A stretch of 64,000 nt of DNA from Galerina marginata (taxonomy: Eukaryota; Basidiomycota; Agaricomycetes; Agaricales; Galerinaceae). Positions 11,821-23,749 of the stretch are shown here, piece after piece. Position 1 is the stretch's first letter, and the number at the start of each line of letters is the position of its first letter. The position numbers and the translations under genes are program-made. The notes under the pieces are model-generated. The model saw nothing but the letters and a program-made list of their open reading frames with translations, did not search any database and was not told where the DNA came from. The stretch spans positions 1,984,001 through 2,048,000 of the forward strand of contig JAECYW010000003.1 in assembly GCA_023014335.1 (NCBI GenBank). The letters run 5' to 3'.

Positions 11821-12525
11821 AAAATGAGTTGCGTCGCCCCATTGCCCGTTCGTCAGCAATCACCAGTTGTCGAGCCTCTCCCTGCGCATTTAATCAAGAG
11901 ATCCCCACACAAGGCGGCCTGACCCAAAATTACTAGATGGTCGAGATGAGCTGTTCACATACCGTCGACCGCGACTTGTAGTTTGAAAGAATTATTTAAA
12001 TAATAATAAAAGTATGGTCAACTTGAGTAACTTGAGGAGCCGAAAAGAGGAATTCGGTCTGCTGGATGACCACCATTACATTACACTGTTACTCGCAAGG
12101 TACTTAGTGTACGCTGTATATGTTGTAGCCAGGTTGTAGCTTAACATTTGGATCGTTGTGATCGAGGCTATTACTTACTCGGCTACCGGCTCCGAGTCGT
12201 TGTTGAGTCGTTGATCTGGTCGGCGGTCTAACTACATATAGGTGCCGCTGGTCGGCGATCTGGTCCTCTCTGACCACTTACCAACCTTATTCTTCAGTTG
12301 CGATCTACCTAACCCACGACGACTGAGCCGTATGATTGTGGTATTAGCAGAGGAAAGGCAAAGGACACTTGGTTCTCTCAAGTTGACAGATGGCTTCGGA
12401 GACGTCGGTCAAGTCACATTCAAGTTGTTCACAGCACCTAACTTCGCCTTCCTTCCCTTGTCCTTCCCCACCTACACCCGACTCTCGCCTCCAAACCGTA
12501 TTAAATATCCCAACCTTTTCTTGTC
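11821..12525. other. intergenic upstream of MYND copy D
   Basis: Duplicated from the region upstream of copy C. Contains the TTAAATATCCCA box at 12500-12512 about 15 bp before the start codon. No other gene. Confidence 0.5.
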
Positions 12526-14919
12526 ATGCCAGGCCCTCGTCATCGAAGGAGGAGTCGTAAAGCCGCCAAAGCATCCACCACTAGCCCGCATACCATCTCG
12601 GTGGCTGAAGAAAGTGTTTTTATCCCTGGCCTCGATATAGAGGAAGATTTAGGCTGGAAGAATCTGATTGACACGATCTGCCAATTTCTCAAGCTTCCTA
12701 GTATGTGCTTGCCTCTCAAACTTAGCCCTTTATCTGTGGCATACTTAAACGGCTCTTTTTCCGAAGATCTAGACACTCGCAGTGGGTTGAAAAGGATTTA
12801 CGCAAACTTCGAAGACATACACTCTCGGATGGAGGAACTATACCGAGCGAGTGAAAATCATATCAAAATTCAAGGCGCCATTGTAGGAATATTTGCCAGA
12901 ATGTCTGCCGATTCTATACTGAGGAACAAGCTTTTCGAGAAAGGTGTTTTGCTTTATCTCTCCTTTATCCTTGGACTCGCTGACGAAGAGTGCAGACATT
13001 TTGAATAAAATCATACCTCTTTTGCATGAGGACGAAACACGACACCTCGCTCTTCTTGCATTGAGCATTGTTACCCACCATGGCGGTTCAAGCGTTAGAA
13101 TAGAAATTGCCAAACATGCCAACGACCTCACAAAACTCATCCGCGATCTACCCGATGACCATACTGTGGTCGAGCTGGGTGTAAGCACTCTAGCTCATTC
13201 GATCACGACTGCAGCCGAAGGAACAGAATTCCCTGCATATCCACAAGTCCTGGCATCGATTGACTTGGTGAAGGTTCTTGAGATAATCATGGAGGTGGTC
13301 AAGAAGCCTCGTCCTGATTATGGCGCTGTTTTCGTACATGCCATCGATCTTTTATCGGCGTCGAGCTTGCACGGTGCTGCTGCGTTCAAGGCATTTCCAA
13401 CAGCTATTAGGTTTCTGGTTGCAGGGATGCGGAGCAAGAACTGGTCTTATCGGTGTATCTGTCTCCGCAGCTTGATAAAATTAAATCTTCTTGGGGAGGA
13501 CGATTCGTCTCCCACCGTCCAGTGTCTCGACGAAGCTATTGACGCAAAAATGCCGCCCCATTTGGCTGATATCATCAATGGATATGGCTCGACGAGGAGT
13601 CACTTTCAAACCTACACCTTCTGCTCTTCTGAATCCCATAAAGCCATAATGGCTTATACCCGAAACCGTGACTTCTATGCTTTGGGGCTGAGGCTAGCCT
13701 CGTTGATCGTGCAGACCGGATATTCGATTACCAATGGGGGTTTCGCTGACAACGCTAGTCATGCTGCTTACCCATTCCTATGGTGGGTGGATTCCCTGCC
13801 CCTTTCTGCGAAGGCCATCAGGGCCAAAGGAAAACCCGACGAGAGGGACCAAGCTGACATCCTAGACATCAAATACCTCCTTGTCAATGGACGCGGACCT
13901 GAAGCCTTGGCAATGGTAAGACGAGGGATTCAGCGTCATCCAGAGCAAGGATTCTTCTATCACCTTCTCTCGCTTTCCGAGGGTTGTACTCTTCACGGCC
14001 TCCGCTTGGCAAAGAAGGGAATGAAGTGCAAGAACGTTACCCCCTTTCTAAAATATGCGCTCCTGGATCATGCCATCGAGTGTGCAGCTAATATTGGCTT
14101 GGACCTGTTGCAAGATACGAAGAAATCTGATGACCCTTCGCGGAAAGGAGGCATCGCATTCCTCACAAGTGCCATTGAGGATGCCAAAGCTTACATTCAA
14201 GATGCACCTCCGGATGATCCATACATGAGGAACGCTTGCTCTTGGTATATACTGCTAAGGATCCTAGTGGAGCCAGATATCAGCCCAGATCTGAGTGAAT
14301 TCGACGTGAGTCAAGGCCTCTTTTTGACTAACTGTTCATCTCATAATTTTGAAATAGGACACTCTCGAAAAGCTCAGCATTGCGACCGAATTTTGTGACT
14401 TTTATGGATTTTCTCCTTCCAAAAACGAAATCATTTTGACCCAGCAACTCGTACTCGAATATTACCAGCCGGGTGTCGAGCAGTTCTCCAGTGTTTTTAA
14501 AAACTTCGATGAAGCCAGGAAGTTGAAAACTCGGGCTGTGGACCGGGAAAATGCGGCTGATGACCTTGCAGACTGGTTGGAAGGCAGTCACCTTGATGAT
14601 AGTGGACATCAGAAGCACGATCACAGTCCGGAGTCAGCAGCGAACGTGGAGATAGTCATCATGTACCAGTGCTCTTGGTGTACAAATACGTCCGCCGTAT
14701 TGAGGAAATGTGAGTTTGTGATGTTTGAAACTGGTATACCTTCAATGATATACCTTCTGCATTTTGTAGGCAGGGGATGTGTACAGGCAAGGTATGCAAT
14801 ATACCACTGCTCTAGTTGGGGCGATAGACTCAAATTAATTCCTTTCCAGGTATTGTGATACATCTTGTCAAAAGGCCCATTGGCCAAAGCACAAGAAAGT
14901 ATGCGGTTTGCAAAGTTGA
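12526..14919 (+). CDS. MYND-type zinc-finger protein, array copy D
   Basis: Exons 12526-12700, 12767-12943, 12996-14305, 14358-14709, 14770-14791 and 14850-14919 give 701 residues. Basic N-terminus (MPGPRHRRRSRKAAK), LGWKNLIDTICQFLKLP then LDTRSGLKRIYANF, armadillo-like helices (ETRHLALLALSIVTHHGG, FLVAGMRSKNWSYRC), TPR-like unit (GPEALAMVRRGIQRHPEQGFF), MYND finger at about 659-697 (CSWC, RKC-RGC, RYCDTSCQ, H, C). It is the closest match to copy C. All splice sites are canonical and the frame is open, so it is probably functional. Role inferred only from the protein-binding MYND finger. Confidence 0.88.
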
Positions 14920-15393
14920 ATGGCCGTTGAAAGAACCAATTGTATGATCATGTAATATGTTTTTGTGGTTTGTCCTCGATCTTTGACATGTTCTCGTCCT
15001 CTTCACTAGCGCTGGAAGCTTTTACAGCATGATTTTGGATTTGAAAGGCACTATGACTTGTCAGAGTTGATTGAAACAGGATTCTTTGTTTCTGATTCAA
15101 CATGACGCGGCCCAAATTGGAAGGTCCTGTGTGGTCGTGTCGAATCGTCGGTGTTCGAGATGGGAAGAAAGCAGTATCCTTGTTTCGGCCTCAGCGTCTA
15201 TACTCTACTAATCTTAAGGGTATTGATGTCCTTGTGAGTGACGAATCTGAAGATCAAACTTACACATAGAACAGAGGAATCAGCCCAAAATTCATATACC
15301 CGTATAAATCCCGTCAGGTTGAGTTTCGCCACATAATTCCACACTTTCTCACTCCAGCTTCCCGCCCACAGAGCTCAATAACCATCTCCCATA
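14920..15393. other. intergenic between copy D and relic E
   Basis: No gene; diverged duplicate of 11004-11457. Confidence 0.45.
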
Positions 15394-16870
15394 ATACCAG
15401 GACCTGGGGGAAAGTCAAGTCAAAAGCAAAAGCAAAATCAACTGCGCGCTCGCCATCTAACTATGGTTCCGGATCACGATCGGAAGATAATGCAGAAGAG
15501 ATGTACCTTGCAGGTATTGACGACATCAAAGGATGGACGGGATTAGTTAACAAGCTTTGCAAGCTTTTGACCTGCAAGGCATGTTATCCCGTCACTCTCC
15601 AAGTATGCCAGAACGGATCCGTTTTGTAGGTCTTACAACTCAAAGAGGGTTGAAGAACATTCACTCCAATCTCGATGCTATATATTCACGCCTGGATAAC
15701 ATGCATCAAATGAGTCACGGCGATCCAGGGTGCCATTGCCAGGATCTTCGCGAAAATTGATTCTATTCTGCGCAATAAACCTCTTGAGAAAGGCGCGTGT
15801 TTCCCCGTTCTTTTAAGACCTTGGCTCATCCAATCTGATCTTAGGTATACTGGACAAGGTCATGCCGCTTTTGAAACTGGATGAAAACGCCACCTTGCGC
15901 TTCGTGCCTTACTATAACCCATCACGGCGGCTCATCCGTTCGGATCGAAATCGCCAAACTTACCCATGTGCTTATAAAGCTCATTAAAGACCTACCTGAC
16001 GATGAGGTCGACGCGAGTATAGCAATAGGGGCTTTGGCCAATAGTGTCGTCGCAGAGGTCCAGGGCGACGACCACCCGAACTATTCGAATGCCTTGAAGT
16101 CAATTAATATGTCGGACAGACTCCGAATCGTCCTGGATGCAGCGAAAGACCTTATTCTCGTCCCAGGTCTACCATCGAACTCACTGTTGAAATCCTGTCG
16201 ACGGCGAGTCTGCATGCATCGAGTGCGTTCAAGGTATACCCGTCCGCTATCGACTTCCTGGCAGCAGATTTGCGGAGCAATGACTGGGCCTGTCACTGAA
16301 TTTGCCTTGGAGTATTTATCAGATTAAGTATATCGGTTCGACGCGGAGGACGACCAACTTATGTATGATCTGCAACACCTTTCGGCTAGCTAAACAAGCG
16401 CTGGTCGAACAATATCCCTTCGGCGTCAAGGAGTTCTTACATGTCTTCGTTTTACTGGACAGAATTAATGAAGGCTGTTGACGCTTGGAAGCAAAACTCT
16501 GAGGAGACTCAGGACGACTTCGCAACTTGCTTGGAAGAGATGAAATTAGCTGACGGGGCGATAGAGGAAGCCTTGCGCTGCGGGTCCTTCAGTCTCAGAA
16601 ATACCCCAAAATTTGGGAAATATTCTATCGGTGCTCATGGTGTGGCAACCCGTTCGCAGTCTTGAGGAACTGTGAGTTGGCCCTTGAGAAAGGTGGAAAT
16701 TTTTACTGATCGAGCCCGACATTGACAGGCAGCGACTGCTCGAAATCGAGGTATGTTTCGTAATGACGTGATAGCCGTTTTTTGAATCTTTCTGCCCAAC
16801 TTCTAGATATTGTGATTCGGCTTGTCAGAAATCTCATTGGAAAGTTCACAGCAAACTTGAAAGTATGTGA
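15394..16870 (+). pseudogene. broken MYND gene, relic E
   Basis: A full-span but decayed family member. The start codon is ATA at 15394, where intact copies have ATG (ATA-CCA-GGA-CCT). Recognisable pieces follow in shifted frames: a helical block near 15640-15720 (LKNIHSNLDAIYSRLDNMHQ), a repeat near 15900 (ITHHGGSSVRIEIAKL), and a frame-shifted match to the FLAAGMRS region near 16240-16310. About 800 bp of the central TPR-like region is then missing. The MYND exons remain (16640-16680 CSWCGNPFAVLRNC, then about 16805-16870 RYCDSACQKSHWKVH), but the last zinc-binding cysteine is gone (HSKLESM then stop). Multiple frame breaks, a large deletion and the lost start make expression of a working protein unlikely. 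Confidence 0.75.
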
Positions 16871-17686
16871 TTTTGATTGATGCACGACGAATATCACCCT
16901 GCTTCAAGTTCGGAATTAAACTTGTTAGTGTATGTCATTTTTCAAAATATTATAACGTTTTCCATACCCAAGGGCCAAGGGTCATTCAATTAAAAACTTC
17001 TGCGCGACAGGGTGAGCGTGAATACGAAATTTGGAAAACTATCTTCGGCGCTTACGAAACAAGAATGCTGTCGACTGCTTAAATTTCGAGTCCTGCAGTT
17101 GGATTTTGTCCTAAGAATTCATGACTATTGGGTATTGATGTTCTATGGAAAACTAGCAATCGCCCCCGATTGATTTTGTCATGAACAGAAGTGCTGCAAG
17201 CTTCATGCCCAAAAGGAGAAAGGTACAATGTGTTAAAGGTCCGGAATTTCGGATCTTTTCGGTCAATTTTGGGCTTGTAGAAACCATCGGCAAGTCAAAT
17301 GAGCAATCCTAGATCTGATTCCGTTTAATTTTGAATCCCAAAAAAATGACTTTTTCAAGTTCGATTTGACCACACAAGATTCTCTGATCTTTCTTCGTGG
17401 TGTGGAAAACGCAGTTCCTGGTGGCAATTCCACCAAAATCTATATGGCGATAACATAAGACGTCAGCAGGGAGTGGTCGTCTGGAAGCATGGGAGATTTC
17501 AGGGCCGGAACCGAAACAGGCAGAAATGTGATGGGGGCAGAATATGTATTATAAATTAGGAGCTCTCCGCCAGTGCCTCTTGACGTCCTCCTGGTTCCCC
17601 GTAAGAGGCTGCTGTGCGTCTTTCCAAGACGACATTGTCGTTGGATCTAGGTGTCTGGACGAGCGCTTAGGGGGGATTCTTCTCAT
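16871..17686. other. intergenic, right border of the MYND array
   Basis: No gene or RNA recognised in these 816 bp. Short reading frames here have no paralogue and no family motif. Confidence 0.4.
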
Positions 17687-19555
17687 ATGCTTTCGTTCGA
17701 CCTCAAGATCGCTTGGTTCGTCCTGTCACTGACTGGTGCGTGTTCTCACAAAATTTGAGCTGTCCAGTGGTTTATAAACGAGTCCTCATTCTGCGATTTT
17801 AGGCCTATTAGGTTGTTGGACTGTTCTATTGGCATTTGGCCGCGTGGTAGGCTCCCTATGGGGCCCCTTTCTGTTCGGTTTTGGAAATCTCCTGCTGCAA
17901 GGGATGTTTTGCCTCGGTCAGTCAGTCCCCAGCTTCTTGCAAGAGCGCGTTCTTATCCTGTCTCAGGTATGATTTATAGAATGGACCCGTTTGCGATGCC
18001 TAGGTCGTTTTGCATTGGTAAATCTATGTTTAGCGCCTGTCCCATGCTGCGTTATTCTTATCTTCTCCAATATAGCACAGACCATCATTATTACCAGTGG
18101 TGTCTTCGTACTGACTGGCGTGTCCTCGGCACTATCTTTGGCTACAACCATGGCTGTTCTGAAGCCAAAAATGTGGGCAGATGGAACACGGTGTGTTATT
18201 TCTCATGTTTTGACTCCTCCAGTAACTAATAACGGTGGAAGTGCGTTGAGATGGCGTCCTATTTATGTTTATCCAGCGGTTGTTTTTCCTATAGTCGCTT
18301 CTACCATCCATGCCGTGCTCGTTCTTACATTAAATTCGGCCCATCCCAGTGACGATATGCACTGTGATTCGACCAGTCCGGAATGGTAGATATCTGATCC
18401 GCTTTTCCGATTAACGATTAAACTTGACGTCTCTTCATAGGGTTCGCTTCTTTGGATATGCCGGCGTCCCTTTCGTGGTGTCTTGGATATCGATATATTT
18501 GACAATAAAATCCATAATTCGGGTGCACAAAACCAATCAACACCTCCAACGAGCGCGTCCCGACGTCAGCCGTGACGAATTTACATCCAGTCGGCCCCGG
18601 AAACAAAGAACAAGGCGGGTGTCCTTCACTGGACGTGCCTCTCGCGGGCCTTCTGTTAAGCGGGAGCTTGTCAGTCCTGCGATAGCTAGTCTGGCTCCGG
18701 CTCCGCGCAAATTTCATTTACCCTTCAGAGCCCCAGGGCCTCCCCCCATTTCCGAACCCCGCAGCTCTAGCATATGCGGTCCGCTCGGAGATCAAGACGA
18801 CGAGACGAGCTCCGTGGTGTCGTTCCCGACCTTTGCCCACCCCGGCTCTGGATCCACATTGACAGAGGAACGACTGCCTGGAGCAGCGAGTCAGCCCAAA
18901 GCCGATGAAATGGTTGAGGAGCCGGAATTGCATGATTTGGGTGTGATTCATGTGGTCGATTCTGGGGATGAAAGTGGGGACTGGAATGAAGATAAGGCCG
19001 ATTTGCGGTCGGAAGAGTCTGACATCGGGAAGGATGAATTTCCTATGACTGAAGCTATGCCCTCTACTTCTCGGACATCCGCCGGTACGCACTCTCTGAT
19101 CTCACCCCGCCCTTTGTCCTGTTTTTTTTTTTTTTTTTCTGATCTGCTTGGAAGGTCTGCGTTTACCATATTTAAAAACAAGACACTATCCAAGCCTCTC
19201 TCCAGCCGTCTGGTGGCTGATTTTGTTTCAACTGTCAGTGGATTTAAACTATACGCTTTTATTCGTTTCGTGTTAAACAGTTTCCCTTGGTAGTGCTTTG
19301 ATATCTGTTCAATTTCTCGCATTCTTTTCTGCTTTTCTCGATGTTGTGAGGAGGAGGCCTACGCCTACCCCGCTAGGAACACACCATTTCGCTTTGATAA
19401 TGGTAGCATGGGGACCTGTTCTCGCTTTCAGTGAGTCGTTGCTTTCTTCTCTCTATGTGCAGTGTCAATTAATGAGCTACCATGCGATGTTCGGCCCTTC
19501 AGGTCACTTTCCTGCCGTGCGACGGAATCTGATACCCTGGCGTCCTGTTTCATGA
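17687..19555 (+). CDS. seven-helix receptor-like membrane protein
   Basis: Nine exons (17687-17735, 17803-17916, 17967-18017, 18076-18190, 18242-18385, 18441-19084, 19155-19233, 19294-19430, 19503-19555) give 461 residues. Hydrophobic helices are visible at about 7-30 and 35-54, after the RMDPFAMPRSFCIAQ motif (about 74-94), at 118-145 and at 157-182. A long hydrophilic, Ser/Arg- and acid-rich loop of ~190 residues follows, then two more helices (AVWWLILFQLALISVQFLAF and HHFALIMVAWGPVLAF) and a short tail ending in PWRPVS. Seven helices with a long third cytoplasmic loop is GPCR-like topology, but it does not look like the STE3 pheromone receptor. The eighth intron and last exon are the least certain. 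Ligand and signalling unknown. Confidence 0.6.
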
Positions 19556-20726
19556 CACTGACTTGCGTTTCATTGTATTTACTTGTATCTATAGTTTCCA
19601 CCCATAAGGGTAATATCGGCTCCCGTTTTATGTTAATTTACATAGTGACTGATACTGATAGCAGTGGTACTGCCATGTCATATATCTAGAATTCCTTTTA
19701 AATTCCACATAAATCTACGAGTGATGCCGATGCTTAACATTACAACCCACGCCGACTAACAAAGTTCTCCAGGTCATGGGAGGTGGCTACGGCCAGAACA
19801 AATTTACGGTTTTGATCCGTCACTACGTCCATGTTATGTTAGGGTCCATGCTTGGAGTCGGGATTGAGACTAACCTAATGCAAAAATATTTGTCTTGAGG
19901 AATTCTTCAAGTTCAGACAGCGGTGTAAGCGGCGTGATGATCGTGTATGGTTCTGACGCAGTTCGTTTGAACTTGTTCATATATTGGCTAACTTTATCGT
20001 CCTGTACAATTCTTTCAAGGCATGGACATGACTCGGGGTTCAGGCAGACATACAGGGTTGGCTTGACCTGCTTCCCACTTTGCCTTCAGTTTTGCAACGT
20101 CGACGTAGCCCAGAGGTCGCCTATTGCGATCTAAAACACTACGACGAGGAAGTTGCTTACGGTCTGCTCAAAGGCGATGGACACTCTCAAACTCACGGTA
20201 TATGGGAGAAGTCTCTTTCGTATGCCATCTCGATTGCTCTTGAAATAGCTTCATTAGACGATATTGAGAATGCTGGAGGTAGTTGTAAGTCCTGGATTCG
20301 AGAAAAGAGGGTATTCAGCACATAGACCCGGGTCTTTGAAGTAGGTCCTCACCTCCACAACTGCACCACGGTATTTGTCTGCGGGTAACGAAGGTTGGAA
20401 GGATGAAATGCTCATCGTGGCAGTAGTCATTGATAGAGATAGGGAACTAGCGATCCTGACCCGTAATATAAGCCCTAGAGGAAGGTAGCGTTAAGACCGC
20501 CAGCCAGGATGGAAATGGTCTGAACGGCGTCGAAAGTTTAAGTGGAGTGACGGTGAAAGGCAAGTGATAAGATCAGGGTCACGGTTAGATGTCATTTTCA
20601 GAGATAGTACCACTTTGGGATTGAGCTTGAACTTAGCTCCTTGAACACGAACCATTCATTTCGCGTTTTGCTACGCGTCGCTTGCGCATTCCACCACTTT
20701 TCTCGCGAGCGAAGTGCTTCTCACTG
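19556..20726. other. intergenic between membrane protein and MLH1
   Basis: 1.17 kb without a recognisable gene. A short open frame near 20080-20325 has no detectable family motif or splice context and is not called. Confidence 0.4.
20673..20678. promoter_or_regulatory. ACGCGT (MCB-type) box upstream of MLH1
   Basis: A palindromic ACGCGT lies 49 bp before the MLH1 start codon. In yeasts this hexamer binds MBF and drives S-phase DNA replication and repair genes. The hexamer also occurs by chance (several copies lie in coding sequence in this window), so the assignment is tentative. Confidence 0.3.
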
Positions 20727-23595
20727 ATGGAGGACGACATAGCCGTAGAACCGAAGCCAATTCGTCGTTTAAACGAGACACTTATAAATAAAATTGCGGC
20801 AGGAGAAGTGGGTTGCCAAACCTCTGTTGTTCAGCACACTGATGTATATTGAAGATTATCCACAGACCTGCGTCTGCCTTGAAAGAATTACTCGAGAACA
20901 GTCTCGATGCCGGTGCAACGTCCATCCGTGTGACGGTGAAGGAAGGAGGAATGAAATTGCTGCAGATTCAGGACAATGGCTGTGGGATTCGCGTGAGTTT
21001 CTTACCGTTAGAACGAGGGGCTCTGACTTTATGCTCTTGGCCATCTAAACAGAAAACAGATTTGCCTATCCTCGCTGAGAGATTTACGACATCCAAGCTC
21101 TCCACCTTCTCTGATCTGTCGCGCATCACAACTTATGGCTTTAGAGGAGAAGCATTAGCCTCCATGTCTCATGTTGCACATCTTTCGGTTGTCACGAAGA
21201 CTAAGGCCGATTCTTGTGCGTGGAAGTGCGTGGCGTTCCCTGGTTTCTACATTAATGCGCAAAAATGTTAACAATTATCAGAGCAACCTATTCAGATGGA
21301 GCCCTTGTAGATCCGAAGACAGGACAAAAATGCGACCCACGGCCTTGTGCTGGAAATGACGGAACGATGATTACTGTAGGTACTATTTTTCTGCAGAAAA
21401 TACATCGTAGTAATTTGTTCTGCAGATTGACGATTTATTCTACAATACCCCAACAAGACTTTCAGCATTGAGAAGCACGTCAGAGGAGTATTCGCGAATA
21501 TTGGATGTCGTCACCAAGTACGCGATCCATAATCCCTCGGTCTCATTTGTTTGTAAAAAGGTTCGAGTGTCTTCCAACCTTTCTGACCAGCATTTAATCC
21601 TGATACACATAATTAGGCCGGAGCAACAACCCCTGATCTCTCGACGCCGTCATCATCAGATACTCCGACAGCAATTCGTTTATTATACGGACATTCTATC
21701 GCCAAAGAATTATTGCATCACAAACTTTCCTCCGCGGGAAAGAAACGGCAAGAGGATGATATGGACGAAGATGAGGACGAAGATGAAAATGACAATGACA
21801 ACGCCGAATCATGGATCGCAGAAACATATTTTACGAACGCTAATTACCAGGCCAAGAAAATGGTTTTTCTCCTGTTTATAAACCGTGCGTAACGTTCCCA
21901 TTCAAAAGAAAGCCCTAAAATTGGTTATAGACCGCCTTGTTGAATCGTCTCGGATGAAGCGCGCCTTTGAGTGTGCCTATCAAAGTATCTTGCCGAAAGG
22001 ATCATCGCCATTTGTATATTTAAGGTAAATTCACGTTTCATTGCAGTGCAACGGTCCTGATGCTGCCGATAGCCTCCAAATCGATCCACGTTCCGTTGAC
22101 GTCAATGTACACCCCACCAAACGTGAAGTACATTTTCTAAACGAAGAAGCCATTACAGAAAAGATAGCAGATGGGATTCAGGAGACCCTTGCAAAACAGA
22201 GCCATTCACGGACGTTTGAATACCAGGTGAAAATTTTCTGTGTTATTCTCATATCATTGCTCATTTCTGTTTGGTATGTACCAGACCCTACTTACCGGAG
22301 GTATCATGGGCGATGAGAAGACATTATCCAAGAAGCGATCGAGGAAGGAACGTGATTTATCGGAGGACGAACAAGAACCAGAAGAGCAGGGGGAACCGCC
22401 CTCATCAAGTTCGTCATTCGATAATTACAAAGTTACAAGGGCTGACAAGAGTTAAATACAGCTGCAGACCCGAAACGAAAACTCTACTCACAACATAAAG
22501 TCAGAACATCTCTTCAAGATCGCACGTTAGATTCCATGTTCCCAGTGGTGAACCTGGCACAAACCCAGGCAGAGTCATCCTCGTCCAAACTGTCAGAAAC
22601 ACCGCCAACAACTACCATAGGGAAATTGCGAGAAGTCAAAGAGTCACAATGCTTCCTCACATCAGTTAAGAATTTAAGACAAAGCATCCTCAAGGGAAAG
22701 CATCGACGTGAGTCGGACTTTGGATGAACTTTATCCACACCTAACTTGCACGTCTCTAGAACTGACGGAAATCTTGGAAAAGCATACCTTCATTGGAATC
22801 GTCGATATCCATAGATGCTTGTCATTGATCCAATCTTCGACGAAACTTTATCTTGTTAACCATGACGCCCTTGCGTACGTCCCACTCTTCTCGGAAAGAG
22901 CTTGCAGTTGAACAATTCTTAGAGAAGAACTCTTTTACCAACTAGGACTGCGGCAATTCGGGGATTTCAGTCGAATAAAGCTGGAGCCGTCGCCTTCATT
23001 GCGAGAAATGATAGAAATAGCTGTGGAGACCGAAGACATTGAATCTACCCGCCTCACCAAAGTCGAGATTGTCGACGTGAGTTTGTGTTTGGCATCTGTT
23101 TGCAAAGATACATAATTCATTCCAGCGCGTCGAAAAAATTCTGATGGATAGAAGAGAGATGCTTGCAGAATATTTCTCGCTGTCGATTTCGGAAGCTGGT
23201 TTTGTCGAAAGCATACCACTTCTCTTGCGAGATTATGTACCTAATCTCGATAACCTGCCCGGATTCCTCATGAGACTCGGCCCTCAGGTGGGAATGCATC
23301 AGATCTCATAACGAGGGACCAGACTGATGTTTAACCTTAGATTGACTGGACCTCAGAGGCCGAATGCTTTGAAACGTTCCTCCGCGAGCTTGCATATTTT
23401 TATACCCCAACGCCGCCCTTGCCCGAACCTGCTGTCGATGAGAAGGACCAGTACAAAGCCGAACGATGGCAAATCCAACACATTCTCTTCCCCGCCATGC
23501 GTCGGCATCTAGTCGCCCCAAAATCTCTACTCGATCGTGATGTTGTTCAGATCGCAAATCTACCCGATCTTTACAAGGTTTTCGAGAGATGCTAA
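20727..23595 (+). CDS. mlh1: DNA mismatch repair protein MLH1
   Basis: MutL-family GHKL ATPase that pairs with PMS1-type partners in nuclear mismatch repair and meiotic recombination. Fourteen exons: 20727-20807, 20855-20992, 21053-21225, 21282-21375, 21426-21560, 21617-21884, 21931-22024, 22073-22226, 22285-22408, 22462-22707, 22760-22874, 22923-23076, 23126-23287, 23341-23595; 730 residues against 756 in human MLH1. Visible landmarks: [16 protein letters not shown] (12-27), [17 protein letters not shown] with catalytic Glu38 and Asn42, DNGCGI (67-72), [10 protein letters not shown] (101-110), [25 protein letters not shown]. The C-terminus is YKVFERC, the eukaryotic MLH1 signature that completes the partner endonuclease site. 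An acidic low-complexity insert (Asp/Glu/Asn run) lies near residues 245-265. The tenth exon border was chosen by frame and branch point. Confidence 0.95.
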
Positions 23596-23749
23596 TAGGA
23601 TTCCATTGATGGTGATGAATTACAGACGACTACGAACAATATATGCAGCTATTAATTTACAGTTGAACAATAACCCCGATACATAACTTACTGTGTGATA
23701 CATGGTGCGTACGAGAAGTAAATGCAAATAGATGGAAGGAACAATAATG

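Larger units (their letters stand above)
11816..15746. repeat. tandem duplication unit 2 (MYND copy D plus relic front)
   Basis: Second copy of the unit at 8016-11806. It starts at CATCAAAAATGAGTTGCGTCGCC, matching AATCAAAATGAGCTGCATCGCC near 8016. Here the broken copy at its right end continues past the repeat border to 16870, so this unit contains the original junction. Confidence 0.65.

Noticed and set aside
20080..20325. 81-codon frame upstream of MLH1
   Set aside because: No recognisable domain and no supporting exon structure; treated as intergenic.
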